From: Zygnema circumcarinatum
Lineage: Eukaryota; Streptophyta; Zygnematophyceae; Zygnematales; Zygnemataceae
Direction: 5' to 3'
DNA: 64,000 nucleotides
NCBI GenBank assembly: GCA_037447605.1
Contig: CM074808.1
Coordinates: 4,065,995-4,129,994 of the forward strand
In this document: positions 37,252 through 49,839 of the stretch, in pieces
Layout: every line of letters starts with the position of its first letter
Numbering within the stretch: the stretch's first letter is position 1
The notes under the pieces: model-generated
Seen by the model: the letters and a program-made list of their open reading frames with translations, nothing else
What the model was told of the DNA's origin: nothing
Databases searched by the model: none
Translations under genes and position numbers: made by a program

Positions 37252-39469
37252 TGCACCCACTACTGAGTAGTTCTACACTTTCCAGAACTTGAAAACTGCC
37301 TGCGTTCCGTCCTTTCCCGTGGAATACAAACAAGAAGCTTTCACGCTGTCTCCCTGCATCATTCCCTCGCTCTGGCGACTCTTCATGGTTTCACTGTCCC
37401 TGCAGGACCTTGTAAGCGAGAAATACTATTGTGTCGACAGAAAATTCTCTTTCTCAGCTCAGCCTTAAAAGGACCTTGACCGAGAATTTGCAGCCGATAT
37501 GAACGCTGCTAATCATGAAAGCCTGCTGCCGCTGGACGAAGCTCCGAGAGTGCCCCCTACCCCTCCCTATGCCCGCCCAGCTTTCCTGCCTCCCTTCAGC
37601 TCACAACAGGAAGGGCCAGTGCCCAACTGCATCAAGGGCGCGCCTACGCCTCGTCTCTCCCTCCCTCGCCCTTCAAGGAACCTGCAAGGCTTCGCTGTCC
37701 GCGGCCTCCCTCGCATCGGCGTGCGGATGATAATATCTCCTCCGCCCGCGGACAAGACGAGACGAGACGCCAAAGGACGGGCCAGGGACGGGGATCGCCT
37801 CGGCGCATCGCGGCCGTTGGATCCGCCACGCGGGCAGGAAGCGGACCGGACGCATCGCAGCCGTTCATCCCGCACTGCAGGTCCAAACCATTCATAATTG
37901 AAATCCCACGCGCGCATGGCGAAGTTGCCTGCTTGTTCCGACTACTTAGGGGCCACGGACGGTCGTCGAGGAACTCTCTCGCTCCGAGTCGACCTCGTCC
38001 CGCCTCTGGGAGGAGGAGGCACATCACCTGAAATTGTGTCGTCCGTACCGATTTGACGAGGCGCCCAGAGGCTGGAGCCGACCGACCGACCGAAGTTCCG
38101 TGAAATGTGAAAGGTTAGGTTGGGCGCGCCCCCGTGGCCCCCACCCTCTGTTCGACGCCAGTGTGAACAGGGAAAGGTGAAGTTGCTGGTCTGCTCCGCT
38201 TCGCCGATCGCGCTCATGTTTGACGAGCGCCAAAACCTACTTTGTGCGGAACCATCGGACTGTGGGAACAGCGCTGGGACCACAGGACGGCGGGATCGGC
38301 TTCGAACTCATCGCAAAAAAAGGGAGTGGAACTTGCTTCTTTCTGGGCGATGTTTTCATTATTTCTTCAATTTTTTTTTTTAGGAGCGAGTCCACTTGTT
38401 TCTAGCCAGAGTCGGTCAAGGGTTGTGAGTCGAGTAGTTAATTGGTGGGGAGAGGCGGAGTCTAGGTACATTTAGGGTGAGATCAATGGAGTCGACATTT
38501 TTTGGCCTCTCTTTTTGATTGACCTGACCTGGAAAAATCTCATGATGGCAATATTGGCTGTTGTGTAATGCTTTTGCTACTGTTTCAGTAAAAGGAATGG
38601 AGGGTGCAAAACCATGTGACTTTCTTTACCCCATCCGGTTAGTTTAGTTCAGTGTCGTGTTCAAACTCTTTTCCCATTGGAGTAGCGCTTTGCCTCTGCT
38701 CTGAATACCTTTTGGCACAGCTTGGCTCTCACGTCATGCAACTGCGCGCCATTGGTCACATGGGTCACGTCGCATGTGCGCTGACATTCCGGACCTTCTT
38801 GGAAGTCTTTTGGAGGGACCAACCCGAGACTCGCTAGTCGAAGTCATTGCCTTTGTGAAAGTTATTACTGTCCTTAAAAACAGCACTTAACGATGAAGAA
38901 AGTATAGGGGCTGTAGAAGCTGCACTGCCCCCCCGGCACACGCACCGCCATTCATCTACCTGCAGACCAGCCCCCATGCATGCATGCATCCTTCCAGCCG
39001 CCCACACACGCGCTATTCTTTTCTTCCCTGCTCCGAAGGTTTGCTGAAATGATCGCCAATGAGGTTCGGAGCGAGGCTGCGCATACGCTGTAAAGTGACC
39101 GCTGAAACAATAAGCAGGAGCGGGAGCACCCCCTTCCACTAATCAAACTGACACCAGCTAGCACACTGAGAACATGAAGGTGATTCCCAGGAGGAGGAGG
39201 ACATGCACCGCCGCGCCACTCTTGTTCGCCTATAAGCATTGTGCCGGCCTCAGTTTTTTTCCTAAGCAGTAGAATATATGACATCGGTCAGCTCCTATAT
39301 GCACATGCCTGACGCACAGACTAGCTTCTAACGTAGATCTTCGACTAAAGAATTGACTATTGGAAGTGGCGAGATGGTATCAACAATGCCAAAGAGTAAA
39401 TAAAGTCCGAGAAGAAATGTGATCAAATTATGGACATGCATATTGAAAGACGTGAATTCCTTCGATATG
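37252..39469. other. Intergenic region between tcdA and the F-box/LRR locus
   Basis: 2.2 kb. It holds the tcdA upstream region and a GC-rich block (37500-38300) with overlapping open frames on both strands. The longest from an ATG is 132 codons (37499-37897), Pro/Arg-rich with no motif, so I do not call a gene. Confidence 0.5.
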
Positions 39470-41781
39470 TCACAAATTTGGCCTTCGAAACCACGAGCGA
39501 TGGCGCCCCCATGGGCCAGAACTCTTGAGGACGAGCTTAAATCGGTCTTGAACATAAAAGGCGGACGGCAGGACACAAGTTTTGGGAAGGCCGTCTAGCA
39601 CGAGCACGCGCAGTGCCGCCAGCTTCAGAAGAGAGATGGGAATATGCTCCATTCTGGGACAGAGGGAAATCACCAGCTCTTGAAGGCTGCGGAGGTTTCC
39701 CATCGACTTAGGGAGGTTTCTGAGGCCGCAGCAGCGGATTTCGAGGTAGCTCAGCCCCTCGATGGACGTCAGAGACTCGGGCAACCCCTCCAGAAGCACA
39801 CAGTTCAGTAACTTCAGGACCTGCAAACTCGTCAGCATGCCGAAAGTCAACGGCAGAGAAACCAGGGAGCGCATGTAGGCCAAAGTGAGCTCCTTCAGAG
39901 AGCAAAGCTGCAAAAAGCTGTCGGGGAGCTTGTTGGAAGTCTTGGCGGTGAAATGGAGCGTTTGTAAGGCCGTGAGACGGCTGAAGGAGTCAGGTGACGG
40001 CACAAGCCTCGAAGATGACAGCCGCAAGTCCACGAGCGCAGGCAGGTCTCCTAAGCAACCAGGCAGGTCTTCGAGAATGCAGTAGCCGTCCTCTAGTTCA
40101 AGGGACTTTAAGTTTCTAAGGGAGCGCAAGACTCCTCTTGAAGAATTGGGAAGGCCTGATTCGTCGAGCCTGAACTTGGCATGCCTGATGCACAACTCCT
40201 CTAGAGTGGTCAAAGGGGCAATGTAGTCCGGCAGGACGGTGACCTTGCAATTGACAATCTCCAGGACCAGGAGGCGACTCAACATGCTCAAAGAAGCGGG
40301 CCATAAGTTGACAGCAGGGATATCTCCTGACCAAACGAAGTTGAGGCTAAGAGAGCGAAGCGCAGTGACGCCGTGGAATAAATCAGGTAGTAAAGACGCA
40401 TACTTGAAGCCTGTGATGGAAAGCTCTTCCAGCTCAGAGTCGCGAATGAGGATTGGTTCAAAACTCAGAAGAGTGGAACAACCCGACACGTTAAGATGCC
40501 GAAGAGAGCGAAGGTTTCCAAAATCAAGAGTTTGATGATCCGACAATTCGTTATCCATTTTAAGGTCCAGCGATGTGAGGTGAGGAAGGCGCTCAAAGGT
40601 AGAGCACGGCATATTGGGAAGAAGCCAGACCTTTTGAAGGCATAACTTCTCAAGTCGTGTCAAACACCATATCTCATTCGGCAAGGAAGTTCGGACATCC
40701 TTTAGCTCCAAAACCTTCAGATTCATAAAACTTCCGATGGAACTTCCAAGCTCCTGCAGGAAGGCCGTTTCTTTGATTGACAGTGAGCACAAGCTCGGCA
40801 AAGCTGCGAGTGAGGCCGGCAGCGAGCGTAGATGGGGCATGCTCAAGTGAAGTTCCTGAAGCTTGCTCAGCTTTCCGAGTGTTTCGGGAAGGGAAGTCAG
40901 ATGCCGGTTTCCCAGCCTGAGGACTTCAAGGTCAGGACATCCTTCGAAAACCCTCTCGAGTGCCAAAGTAGAGAAATCCGGTCGCTCATGGAAGTCAATC
41001 TCTAAGCGAGTAAGATGTGCACAATGCATTCCTATCGAGTAAAGCACAGAATCCGACTTGATTCCGGATTGCCAGGGAACGGCCATACTTTCTGGGTCGG
41101 CCTCATCGTTGACATCCAAACAGCCCTTAGGAAGCAGCAACGCAGTGAGATTTGGAAAAGTTCGCAGGAAGCTCAGAAAAAGTCTGTGGTTTAGTTGGCT
41201 GTCCATTTGAAGTTGCAGCGACCGCATGGCCTGCAACCCCTTATCCGGCCCCACGGCAGCAAGTTTCAATAAACTTGCACGATGGGTATGCTTTTTACTT
41301 CAAGTAGACTCTGAAATAATGATAACTGCTTCAGTCTGCAAAGGTTGCACGAACAGCAAGGGCCGAGGCCACGAGATGGAGATAAACTCTGAGTGAGGCA
41401 ATAACAGAGCATGCGAGACCCATTGCGGCAGACCCTTAAGCAGCTCCTGAGCCACTGCATGGTCTGGCACATCCCACTTTAAAGCGCAAGAGGCAGGCAG
41501 GCAGGCACGCAGACAGACAGACAGACAGACAGACAGCGGGCAAAGACCTGCGAGTGGAGGAGGCGCCAGCGCGAGCAGACGAGGCGGCAGGCAGCGGCAT
41601 CGCGCAGGGCGTGCACGCGCCCGAGGATGGCGGCCACGCAGTCGTCAGGGAGCTCCGCCGGCGCCCCGCCCTCCGCGAGGGGGGGCCGAGGGGGCCCCTG
41701 CCCGCCTGCCGGGGCAGGAGGAGGGCAGGAAGAGGAGGAGGAGGCGGCGGCAGGGCCGAGCAGGAGCTCCCGCAGGCGCAT
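39470..41781 (-). pseudogene. F-box / leucine-rich-repeat gene with an in-frame stop (possible pseudogene or unresolved intron)
   Basis: F-box proteins recruit targets to SCF ubiquitin ligases, the LRRs binding the target. Exon 1 (41548-41781) encodes a Pro/Ala-rich lead and the F-box ELPDDCVAAILGRVH, then ALRDAAACRLVCSRWRLLHSQ. The next segment opens in phase after an acceptor near 41486 (WDVPDHAVAQELLKGLPQW), then meets an in-frame TGA at 41300-41302. In the same frame an uninterrupted reading frame follows to 39470: about 19 plant-type LRRs (for example LPETLGKLSKLQELHL, LPESLTSIEGLSYLEIRCCG). Its first ATG is at 41227. No GT-AG pair I could find removes the TGA while keeping frame, so it is either a real nonsense change, a longer intron, or two transcripts. 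A CAGA microsatellite sits in intron 1. Confidence 0.7.
41492..41537. repeat. GCAG/ACAG microsatellite in the F-box gene intron
   Basis: Perfect GGCA units followed by GACA units (about 46 bp) in the intron directly after the F-box exon. Confidence 0.9.
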
Positions 41782-41935
41782 GGCGGCCCTCGCTCACCCG
41801 CTCGCACCTCCGCCTCCGCCTGTCGCCGCGCCGCGCCGCGTCGCTTTTCAGCTTCGACGGTGCGGCCCGCGGGAGGGGGAGGGGGGGCCGGGGGAAGAGG
41901 GCGGGGGAAGTGGGNNNNNNNNNNGACGGGGCGCC
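41782..41935. promoter_or_regulatory. Bidirectional promoter, F-box gene / MED21, with assembly gap
   Basis: Only 154 bp separate the start codons of two divergent genes. The segment is very GC-rich and contains ten Ns (41915-41924) just before the MED21 ATG, so true spacing is unknown. Confidence 0.65.
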
Positions 41936-43839
41936 ATGGACGTCCTGACGCAGGCGCAGGAGGAGGCCAACCGCATGGCCGCGCTCCTCTTCAACCTCAT
42001 CGGTGCTCTGCAGCGCGACGCGCCACCCGCGCCCCTCAAGGCCGCCCCCCGCGCTCAGCCGCAGCCGCAGACGCAGCCGGGGGGGGCGGCGGCCATGGAT
42101 GTGGAGCAGCACACGCAGGAGATGGCCTCCGCCTTCATGCACGCCGCCAAGCTGGTACGTAACCCGGAGGTTCCAGGCAGCTCGCACGCGCCTGCAGAGG
42201 CCTCTGAAGGAGATGGACCCCGCTCTTCTACTACTCGATATGCCAAGAATTCGGTACATTTAAACGTGCTGAAAATTCCACGCAAATGGCTGTTGTCGAG
42301 TTTGGCCCCAGGAAGCACACACTCGCTTTTCTGGGAGAACGGTTGTCTAGTTTCTTTCTCTTTTTATTCTATTTCATTGGTTTCGTCCGGTATCTCGTAA
42401 AAGAGTGTCTTAGATTCCACTGGTGCATAGGGACGCCAAACATTGCCAAACTAATGCCCAGGAAGTGATCACTTTTAATGTGGCGAGTATAAATTGCAGT
42501 GTAACAGCAGAAGTTTTCAGGTTGCATGTGGCCTGAAAATTTTCCACCAGCTGATAGAGCTTCTGCATAAGTTCCTTGTTTTGTGTAGAACTTGACGGCG
42601 TTCGGAAGAGAGGATGATGCAAACATACTTGTGACAGCATGAGCTATCCTTGCCTGCTGGTCTTCCTGCATTTTGCCTGCACCAGTAGGGAAAATAATAC
42701 CATGTATAATACAGCCGCTGTCAGCTTAGTTAATGCGGCTAACAAGCTTGGTTTGTCTTGTCGTTTTCATCAGTTCGATACTCTTGTAAGCGCCCTTCCG
42801 GTGGATGAAGGTGGGGAAGCCGCACAGCTCAAGCGCATTGCCGAGCTCCAGGTGGGATTCACGATTCTATGTTTTCCATGATGACCATGTTGGTCATGGG
42901 CCATGGAGCAGGCTGGAAAAGGTTTTTCTTTGCTGACCATTACTACTGAACCTTGAACCGAAACGAGCATCACTCCGATCTTGGCACCTTGAAAATCTGG
43001 CAGCCAAATCCTGGAACTTTTGTGCCAATTTTCCTGATGTTTCATTCTGACACTCGCACACAATTGTTTCTCGGCTGTAAGTTATGCGCGTTATGCCGGG
43101 TTGTCTGTGCGTTGTTAGAGATGTTCCTTCTTCTGTTGCTTTATCGGTATGCTGTAAAGGCGGCTTTCTGATGTGGCAAACTATTTTTTCGGAACAGCCT
43201 GCTCTGCTAATCACTCTTCAATGGTTATTTGTGTTGTACAGAAAAGTTTCTCATACTAATGTCGCTGCTCGGGTAAGGTCTGTAGGCTGAGAATGAAGCA
43301 GTGGGTCAAGACCTGTCACAGGAGCTGGAACTTGCAGGTACTTTCTTTCGTCTGCCTTCCTTTCCTAAAAACGTGCTCTTGAGCATGAGCAGCTGCGAGA
43401 CTGAGGTGTTGGCATGAGCGTGATCGAGTGAAGCATCAGAAGCATAGCATGCTGTCAGAGATGTAGTCAGCTAGATTCTGGTTTTTGATTCCTATGGTCA
43501 AAATCACTAATTTAATGCAGGCTATCATTCATTCTGAGCAGACTCGAGATCCCCACTATCCTGCATTTCTCACTCGTTTTGAGCTAATTCTTTTTACAAT
43601 CAATATTTGCGTTTCGCGCATAGCACCACCAACACTGTACATGTGCCAAGGACTCTGTTGCATGCATTCGACGTGCTTACTACACTACTGGATCGCAGCG
43701 GAATGTTTGCGATGGCTGCATGCAACGACTGACCTCTTTGTAGTCTTGGCGTTTCCATGAGCATTCTACAGAAGAGGACCTCCAGAAAGCGCGCCTGCTC
43801 TTCCACCGCGTGGCAGACGACTGCCTGCAGCTTAAGTAG
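41936..43839 (+). CDS. MED21: Mediator complex subunit 21
   Basis: A small middle-module subunit of Mediator, pairing with MED7 and linking regulators to RNA polymerase II in the nucleus. Four exons join in phase: 41936-42154, 42774-42851, 43286-43337 and 43772-43839, giving 138 aa, the size of plant MED21. The N-terminus MDVLTQAQEEANRMAALLFN then IGALQRDAPPAPL is the family opening. FDTLVSALPVDEGGEAAQLK, RIAELQAENEAVGQDL and RVADDCLQLK cover the conserved coiled-coil middle and end. A Pro/Gln-rich insert (about 34-52) lies between. The ATG at 41936 follows a 10-N gap, but family similarity begins exactly there. Confidence 0.95.
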
Positions 43840-44409
43840 CTGCGGACTGCCTGTCCCGCCTGCAACGGGGGGGGGAAGAGGGGGGAATGGGGTGTGCGTG
43901 CACTCAGTCCAGGGAGCACAGCTGGCGACCGTGGTTTTCCTTGTGAAGAAGAAGCTTGAGGCTTTCTTTCACCACTGTACAATTTGCCGTGTAATGATAT
44001 TCGTTTAGCAGAATTGGCAAGCATTAGCAAAAAATGGATTGAGATTAGCAAGGCATTTTGAAAAAGGACGACATTTGTGATTAAGCTAGTAAGAATGTGA
44101 ACCCTTTCTAAGAATATCCACAGCAATGAACAGAAACTCTTTTTATTAGTGAAATGTTCCCTTCACTTTGCACGGAATGACAATGTCCTCCTTGTCCTTC
44201 CCTTACAATCATTTACATAGGTTACAACCACGTGGGAATTGCAGGCCTACGCGGGAAGCGGCAGGGGGGTCCCTGCGACCTCTGCAGCAAAGCTGCTGCA
44301 CATCGCAGCTGCAGGCAAAAAAGCACTTTCTTACGACAGCTAGCGACAGGTTGATCGCGTCCATGACTCTCACAGAGTCTGCCACACCTCCCTCCCAAGC
44401 GCAGCTGGG
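43840..44409. other. Convergent intergenic region, MED21 / PAF1
   Basis: 570 bp between two stop codons. No gene or RNA recognised. Confidence 0.65.
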
Positions 44410-47400
44410 CTAGACGTCGTCATCATCCCCGTCGTCGGAGCGGTCGTCTCTCTCGTCGATGTGCTTGCTGCTGTCGAAGTCGGCCGAGCGCATGCGGCCG
44501 CGACCCTCGCCTTCGCCCTCCTCCCTGCGAGGGCTGCCGTCCTCGTGCATGGTCAGCTGCCCCTCCATCTCCCCGTCGTCGCCCTGCAGACAGACGCAGC
44601 ACGCCAACATGTGTACTGCCATCAACGTTTCTCACAAACAAACAGTGCCAAATCTGCGACCAGTTTAGACTGGCGCATCTGAATCATGAAGCGACTCTAA
44701 CACTCCCACAACGTTTCCGCAATGGCGAAGGACACAACTGGACACGATGAACGTGACCACTCAGCCTGTTCTACTTCAAAAACCCACTTTCCAAAATGAG
44801 CTCGAACAGCTCTTGCAAGCCGCCTACTCCAAACATGAACATACATAGTGTATGAGCTTGAGGTCTGGCAGTTCCCATTCTTTTCCCTGCTCGTACCTCC
44901 ATAATTCTCCTGCGATTGCGGTCTCGATAAACCTCCTCCTCATCCGTGAAGTGCCTCTTCGTTACCGTTACCTGTCATCCAAAGTGATGAAGGCCCATCC
45001 CACAAAACGTATTTGTCAACAAAACCTCCTCGACCATTGCCTTGTCACGAAGCCGGTCGACCACATGCATATTGCAGGAAAAAATGTCTACCACCCACAC
45101 TGGCTTCACAGCATACCCTCTCGGGAATGGGGAAATCTTCCTCCTCCACTTCGTCCTTCGAGCGTCCGGCTTTCGCCTTGAGTTTCCGCACAGTCAATTT
45201 CGTGTTCAAAGGCTGTATCTCAAAAGATGATACACGAGAAGCCTTAGAGCAGAAGCATTCTTGGTCCATCCATACTGTGTGAAACAGCAGCTACTATCAG
45301 GATAAAGCTTGCGATGGTGTAGGCAGACCCAATATGATCCCTGAAAAGTAAATGGAAGGCACACCATGTAAGTGACGGCATCATCTCCAACGCAGAGTAG
45401 GAAGGAACTTTTGCCAGCATCTCCTTTTGACACCTGGCACAATCACCCGCAAACTCCCATCTTCAGTCTTGTCCTTATCAAACAGGCATAACAGTCACAG
45501 CTCTGCATTGGTTCATTTGAAGGATAACAACCTACTGCACAAAAAAACACTTGCTTCAACTCCACCACCAGGAATGAATCCTATTGTTTCAGCACTTAGT
45601 GAACTGGCAGCGAGAAGCCAAAGGGTTCGTAAAACCTCCGCTTCTGAGAAAAAAAAAACTCCTCACAACTGCCAATACAAATCAATGGATTTCAGAATGC
45701 CCACCGTCCAGTGATACTCTCGGACCCAATCAAATACCACTTCGTCTCCAGACTCTTGCGCTCGGTCGACCTGCTTTCCCCCCCATGTAAGAATGCAGGA
45801 GTTGGAATAAGGTCCAAGAAAAGCGCCAGCACGAAAGTAGGAACTGGCAAATGCTTCTACCGTATCCATGTGATGAGATTCTTACCTCACTTACAGAAGG
45901 CACCATATAGGCTACAAAAGACTGCTCTGGTCGATACTCCGTTGCAGGCATTTTGAAATTCTTCATGATTGCCTGCATCCACAGTTCAGACCCACGTGAA
46001 TGAGCTCAGCCATAATTATCTGCATTCTGAATTCGAACGCCACTCGAGCCATGCCTGCGAATTACAGGAGGAAGGCCTTGCTTCACCTCCCTTACAAGAA
46101 GAAAGGCTTTGTTGCCTAACACACACAAGCGAAGGGTATGCCATAAGCAAAGGACGTCACCCAAAAAAATAAACAAAGATTGTGAATGTACAAGTGCTTT
46201 GACACGCTGACCCAAATCGGCAGTCGCCGTACAGCATCTTCAATTCCCATAGTCCCAGCTTTAACCACACAGGAAGCTCACTACGAGAGTAGGACTCACC
46301 CTAGCCTCAAGCATCTCCTTCGCATCACTGCTGAGCGCATGGTGACGGATGGAATCTTCCATAGGATCCGTATCAAACACCAGCTGCACGTATTGGTCAC
46401 CCACTCTGTTTACTCCCACAACCCTTAACTTCTTTCAGTGAAAAGTCAAACGCTGCTTGCCCCTTTGAAAACCAACCTAAACGACGTCAAAAGCTGAGGA
46501 AAGCCATTAACTTCCTCCAGCTAAGGATGACGGAGGACAAGAAGGGGAGGCGCAGAATTTGACGCCACCTGTCCACACTCGGAAGCACGGGCAGACTTTC
46601 GAGTGGATAAAGGTCTGGGTTTGTCGGATGCACAGGCCTCTGCGCTGCTGCCTGGAAGGACGCCTCAATGGCACGAATCTGCGCTTCTCTGTACCGGCCC
46701 GCCCCCCAAGCACCATGGCACCAATCAGAAGAAGGACGACAATGGCTATACTGCTATCGCAGTTCAAATCCCATGCAGAGGCCACTGCTCCAGATACACT
46801 AGGTAGGGTCCTAAGCCCCACATCACACAAACTCCTCACTCAGACCCCCTACCACATCCTTGCTTTCGTAAACCAGAAAGGAAGGAGCCCGGCTGAGTCC
46901 CGGCTCCCTCCCCAAGGAGCGTTCCAAAGCTGACTGTGGCACTTGCCTGTCGTTTCCATCGTTTGCATCCTCCATATCTTCCAGCTGCATCGCCAGTAGT
47001 TTGGCCTCTTTTTCATTCCGTGCATGCTGTTCCCCAGAACAAAAGCACAAAGCATTGGCGTCAAGCCCCTCAAATATCTACTTTCTCACATTCAAAATGA
47101 ACAATAAACCAGATAGAACCTTCGTCCCCCAGCAGCACAAACGAGATCGTTGTACAATCCACGACCCAAAGGTCCTAAGAGCTGCCACACCTTCATGCAA
47201 ACAACAAACTTACTTTTTTTGGAGTGGTGTCCGCCATTGCCGGAGCTATGTATTGTGTGTGAACAAGCCAGTTGAGGCCCTCGTCTGTCGGCCTTCCCTT
47301 CACCTTGATTGCATCTTTTTTGGGAAGCTGCGCAGGAAGATCATCTCTCAAAAGTTCCTCATCCTCCGGATCCAAAGGCGGGCGTTCTGAGAGAAGTGGA

Positions 47401-49839
47401 GCACTGAATGAAGAAGGCAACCAAGAGTGGATTAGGGTCATCAGCAATGGAAACAAGCGATCTAAATCCCAGAGCATGGACTTCACCTCAGTCATGGAGA
47501 ACGATTAGGAAGAATAGCTTCGGATGTAATGATGCATGATGTGCAGCAATACAGCATGTAAGGTGTTCCAAAGTACAAACGTCAAATACGGAGACCCACC
47601 AGTATAGCCCTGGCATGGACCTCTCATGTCCATTCCTCTGCCAATGGCAGTGTGCCCATTACTCAAGGTCACGCCCAAAGCCTTTGCGCCCGTAACAAAA
47701 TACACTTTCGCCATCCATGTTTCTATCTATATCCACAGTCTACAGTAACTTGCAACATGTCCATAGCCCATGCTCCAATGTCACAAGCTCTGCACTGAAC
47801 GTCATGAGTAAAACCTTCCTTCCGTTTCTTCCATTCTGGAAATTAAAAAATCACTACCTTCCTTTATCGGCACCGTACGTGGTTACAGTGAGTAGCTTTG
47901 GACTCACTTGTAAATGCTCATGTCGAGCAGATCGAGGGGAATCCCAAGGTCAGGCTCCACGTGCAGCTTGTATTTGTAGTTCTTCTCCAACGATGTAATG
48001 GTATACTTCATGTATCTGTTGTAATGCCAAATACGATCACTACTGTCACTTTGAAGGCAACCCCCCTTGCCGTAAAGAGAGTGTTTGCCCAAAGTCATCT
48101 AATTAGCAACATTTAACAGGGGCCATCGAAAAGAGCCCATGGTCCATACTGCCAAACTGCTATTGCTGTGTCTTTAGCTATCATGCAGAAAGGAAAAAAC
48201 GGACAGAAAACTGCTTGGCAATAACCACACTACCAATGAAAGCGGATCACCGTGAATCTCTCACTTACTGCATCCTCACAAAACATACCTCTCCCGATCG
48301 TGGTTGATCGTAAGCCACTTTGGAGCAAATACTGGCTCCGGCAATTCATTGGTAAACCTGCATTTTCCCCCACCGGCATTGTTTTTCGAAATGCTCTTTA
48401 CATCTCAACCGCACTTACCATTATCGCAAGCCCTTTGGTCGCAGGCGTTATGTTCCTAACGTGTCTAGAACTCCTACATTTTCTAAGTTCCCTTCATGGC
48501 TAGATGCTCAGAATCACGATCAGGACTTCAGAGCAAGGCAATGGCAAAGATGCTTCTTCAACCTCCAAAAACTAACAGCACGGTTCATCGTCGAAAAGGC
48601 TATACAAGGTACAACTCTCATCCATTTCGTTTATCGAGATAGCGCTAATCTTTTTAAAAACATTCTTGACAATCCACGTTCTAAGGATCCAACCCCTCCT
48701 TCAATGATAAAGATGAGTGAGCCTCTTCCACTGCTTGTCTTCCAATTGTGGTGCACATGCTATCAAGGTATTTACTACATACATTCCCATGCTCGAAGGT
48801 CAAGAGATTTTTTCTCTGTGTTTGCTATTACTGCTAGTTTACTCGCGTCCTCACCTCGTTCTTACTAGCTTTTCATAAATTTGTTCTTTCAGAATTGTGC
48901 TGCTTCAGCAGTCAGACATGCTACAAGGAACCCTAAAAACTGTCGCATAGTTCTATCAAACTCTCCACTAGCGAACGCCTCCCAATATCCTAATCCTTAA
49001 CAGCTTATGCAAAGGCACCCCAACATTCTGCAGGCCTTCCTACATGGCTCCATTTAAATGCCTCGTTACAGAAGACAGTGCGTCTGTCGCCGACGCCTGC
49101 CTTAATTATCGCTGGTTACATGCGAACGAATGTTTCACTCTTCAAAAGGCAGGACTTGTAAATGCTGAAGCCCATGCTTTCTTAGATATAAACGTATGTT
49201 CTTTAAACAGTACCTTGTTTTACAAATGAAATTTGTCGGCCGTTTTAGTCGGTTTTCTACCGCTGCCTCCACCTGCGCCGATTTCTGCCGTCCATCCTTT
49301 TCAGTAGCCATTGGCGCTGAACGCTGGACAGCTCCCGGCTGGCCCGCGACTACTCGCTTCCGCGTGTCCGCCGCCTTTTGCCGCTTCTCCTTTTCCCTCT
49401 CCTCCCGGTGCCTCGCCTTTTCATGCTCGCGTTGCCGTCGCTCCTGCCCGCCATCCTTGTCCGCGGGGTCGCCTCTGTTGCCTGCAGAGGCGGGAAGGTG
49501 CAGGCGGGAGGCCGCGGGGGAGGGAGGGGGGGGCAGACCTGGCGGGGGCCCTGCCGGGGGCGCGGGAGGCGGCCCAGGCGCGGTGAGCAGAGGCGCGGAC
49601 GAGGGGGGGAAGGCGTAGGGCTGCGGTGGCTGCTGGTGGTGCTGCTGGTGGTGCTGCTGGTGGTGCTGCTGGTGGTGGTGGTGGTGGTGGTGGTGGTGCT
49701 GCTGCTGCTGCGGGTGCTGCGGGTGCTGCAGGAAGGGCGGGGTCGCGGAGTAGCCGTAGGCGGCAGCCCCGCGCGGGTACGCGGAGGGCGCGTGCAGGAG
49801 AGGAGGAGGGGGATGCGGCGGCGGCGGCTGCGGCTGCAT
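44410..49839 (-). CDS. PAF1: PAF1 complex subunit PAF1 (plant VIP2/ELF7 type)
   Basis: Scaffold subunit of the RNA polymerase II-associated factor 1 complex, needed for elongation and histone marks; in Arabidopsis ELF7 controls flowering. Thirteen exons join in phase into 621 aa: 49214-49839, 48289-48357, 47908-48015, 47214-47403, 46947-47026, 46569-46688, 46300-46405, 45886-45972, 45705-45770, 45365-45433, 45117-45212, 44897-44971 and 44410-44583. Conserved text: RPTNFICK, ITSLEKNYKYKLHVEPDLGI, PLDLLDMSIYN, DPEDEELLRDD, GRPTDEGLNWLVHTQYIAP, EQSFVAYMVPS and DWVREYHW. The acidic C-terminus is typical. The N-terminal ~200 residues carry a Gln/His tract, a Pro-rich region and a charged coiled-coil-like stretch. 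The intron after 46947 begins with GC (GCAAGT) instead of GT. Start chosen at the first ATG next to the Pro-rich segment; the frame is open 53 codons further upstream. Confidence 0.94.
49622..49720 (-). repeat. CAC/CAG triplet repeat encoding the PAF1 His/Gln tract
   Basis: In sense orientation the sequence is a run of CAG then CAC codons, followed by tandem CACCAGCAG units, giving QQQQ, nine H and repeated QQHH. It is in frame with the gene and length-variable in principle. Confidence 0.9.

Noticed and set aside
37499-37897. 132-codon Pro/Arg-rich open frame
   Set aside because: GC-rich block with open frames on both strands, low complexity and no family match.
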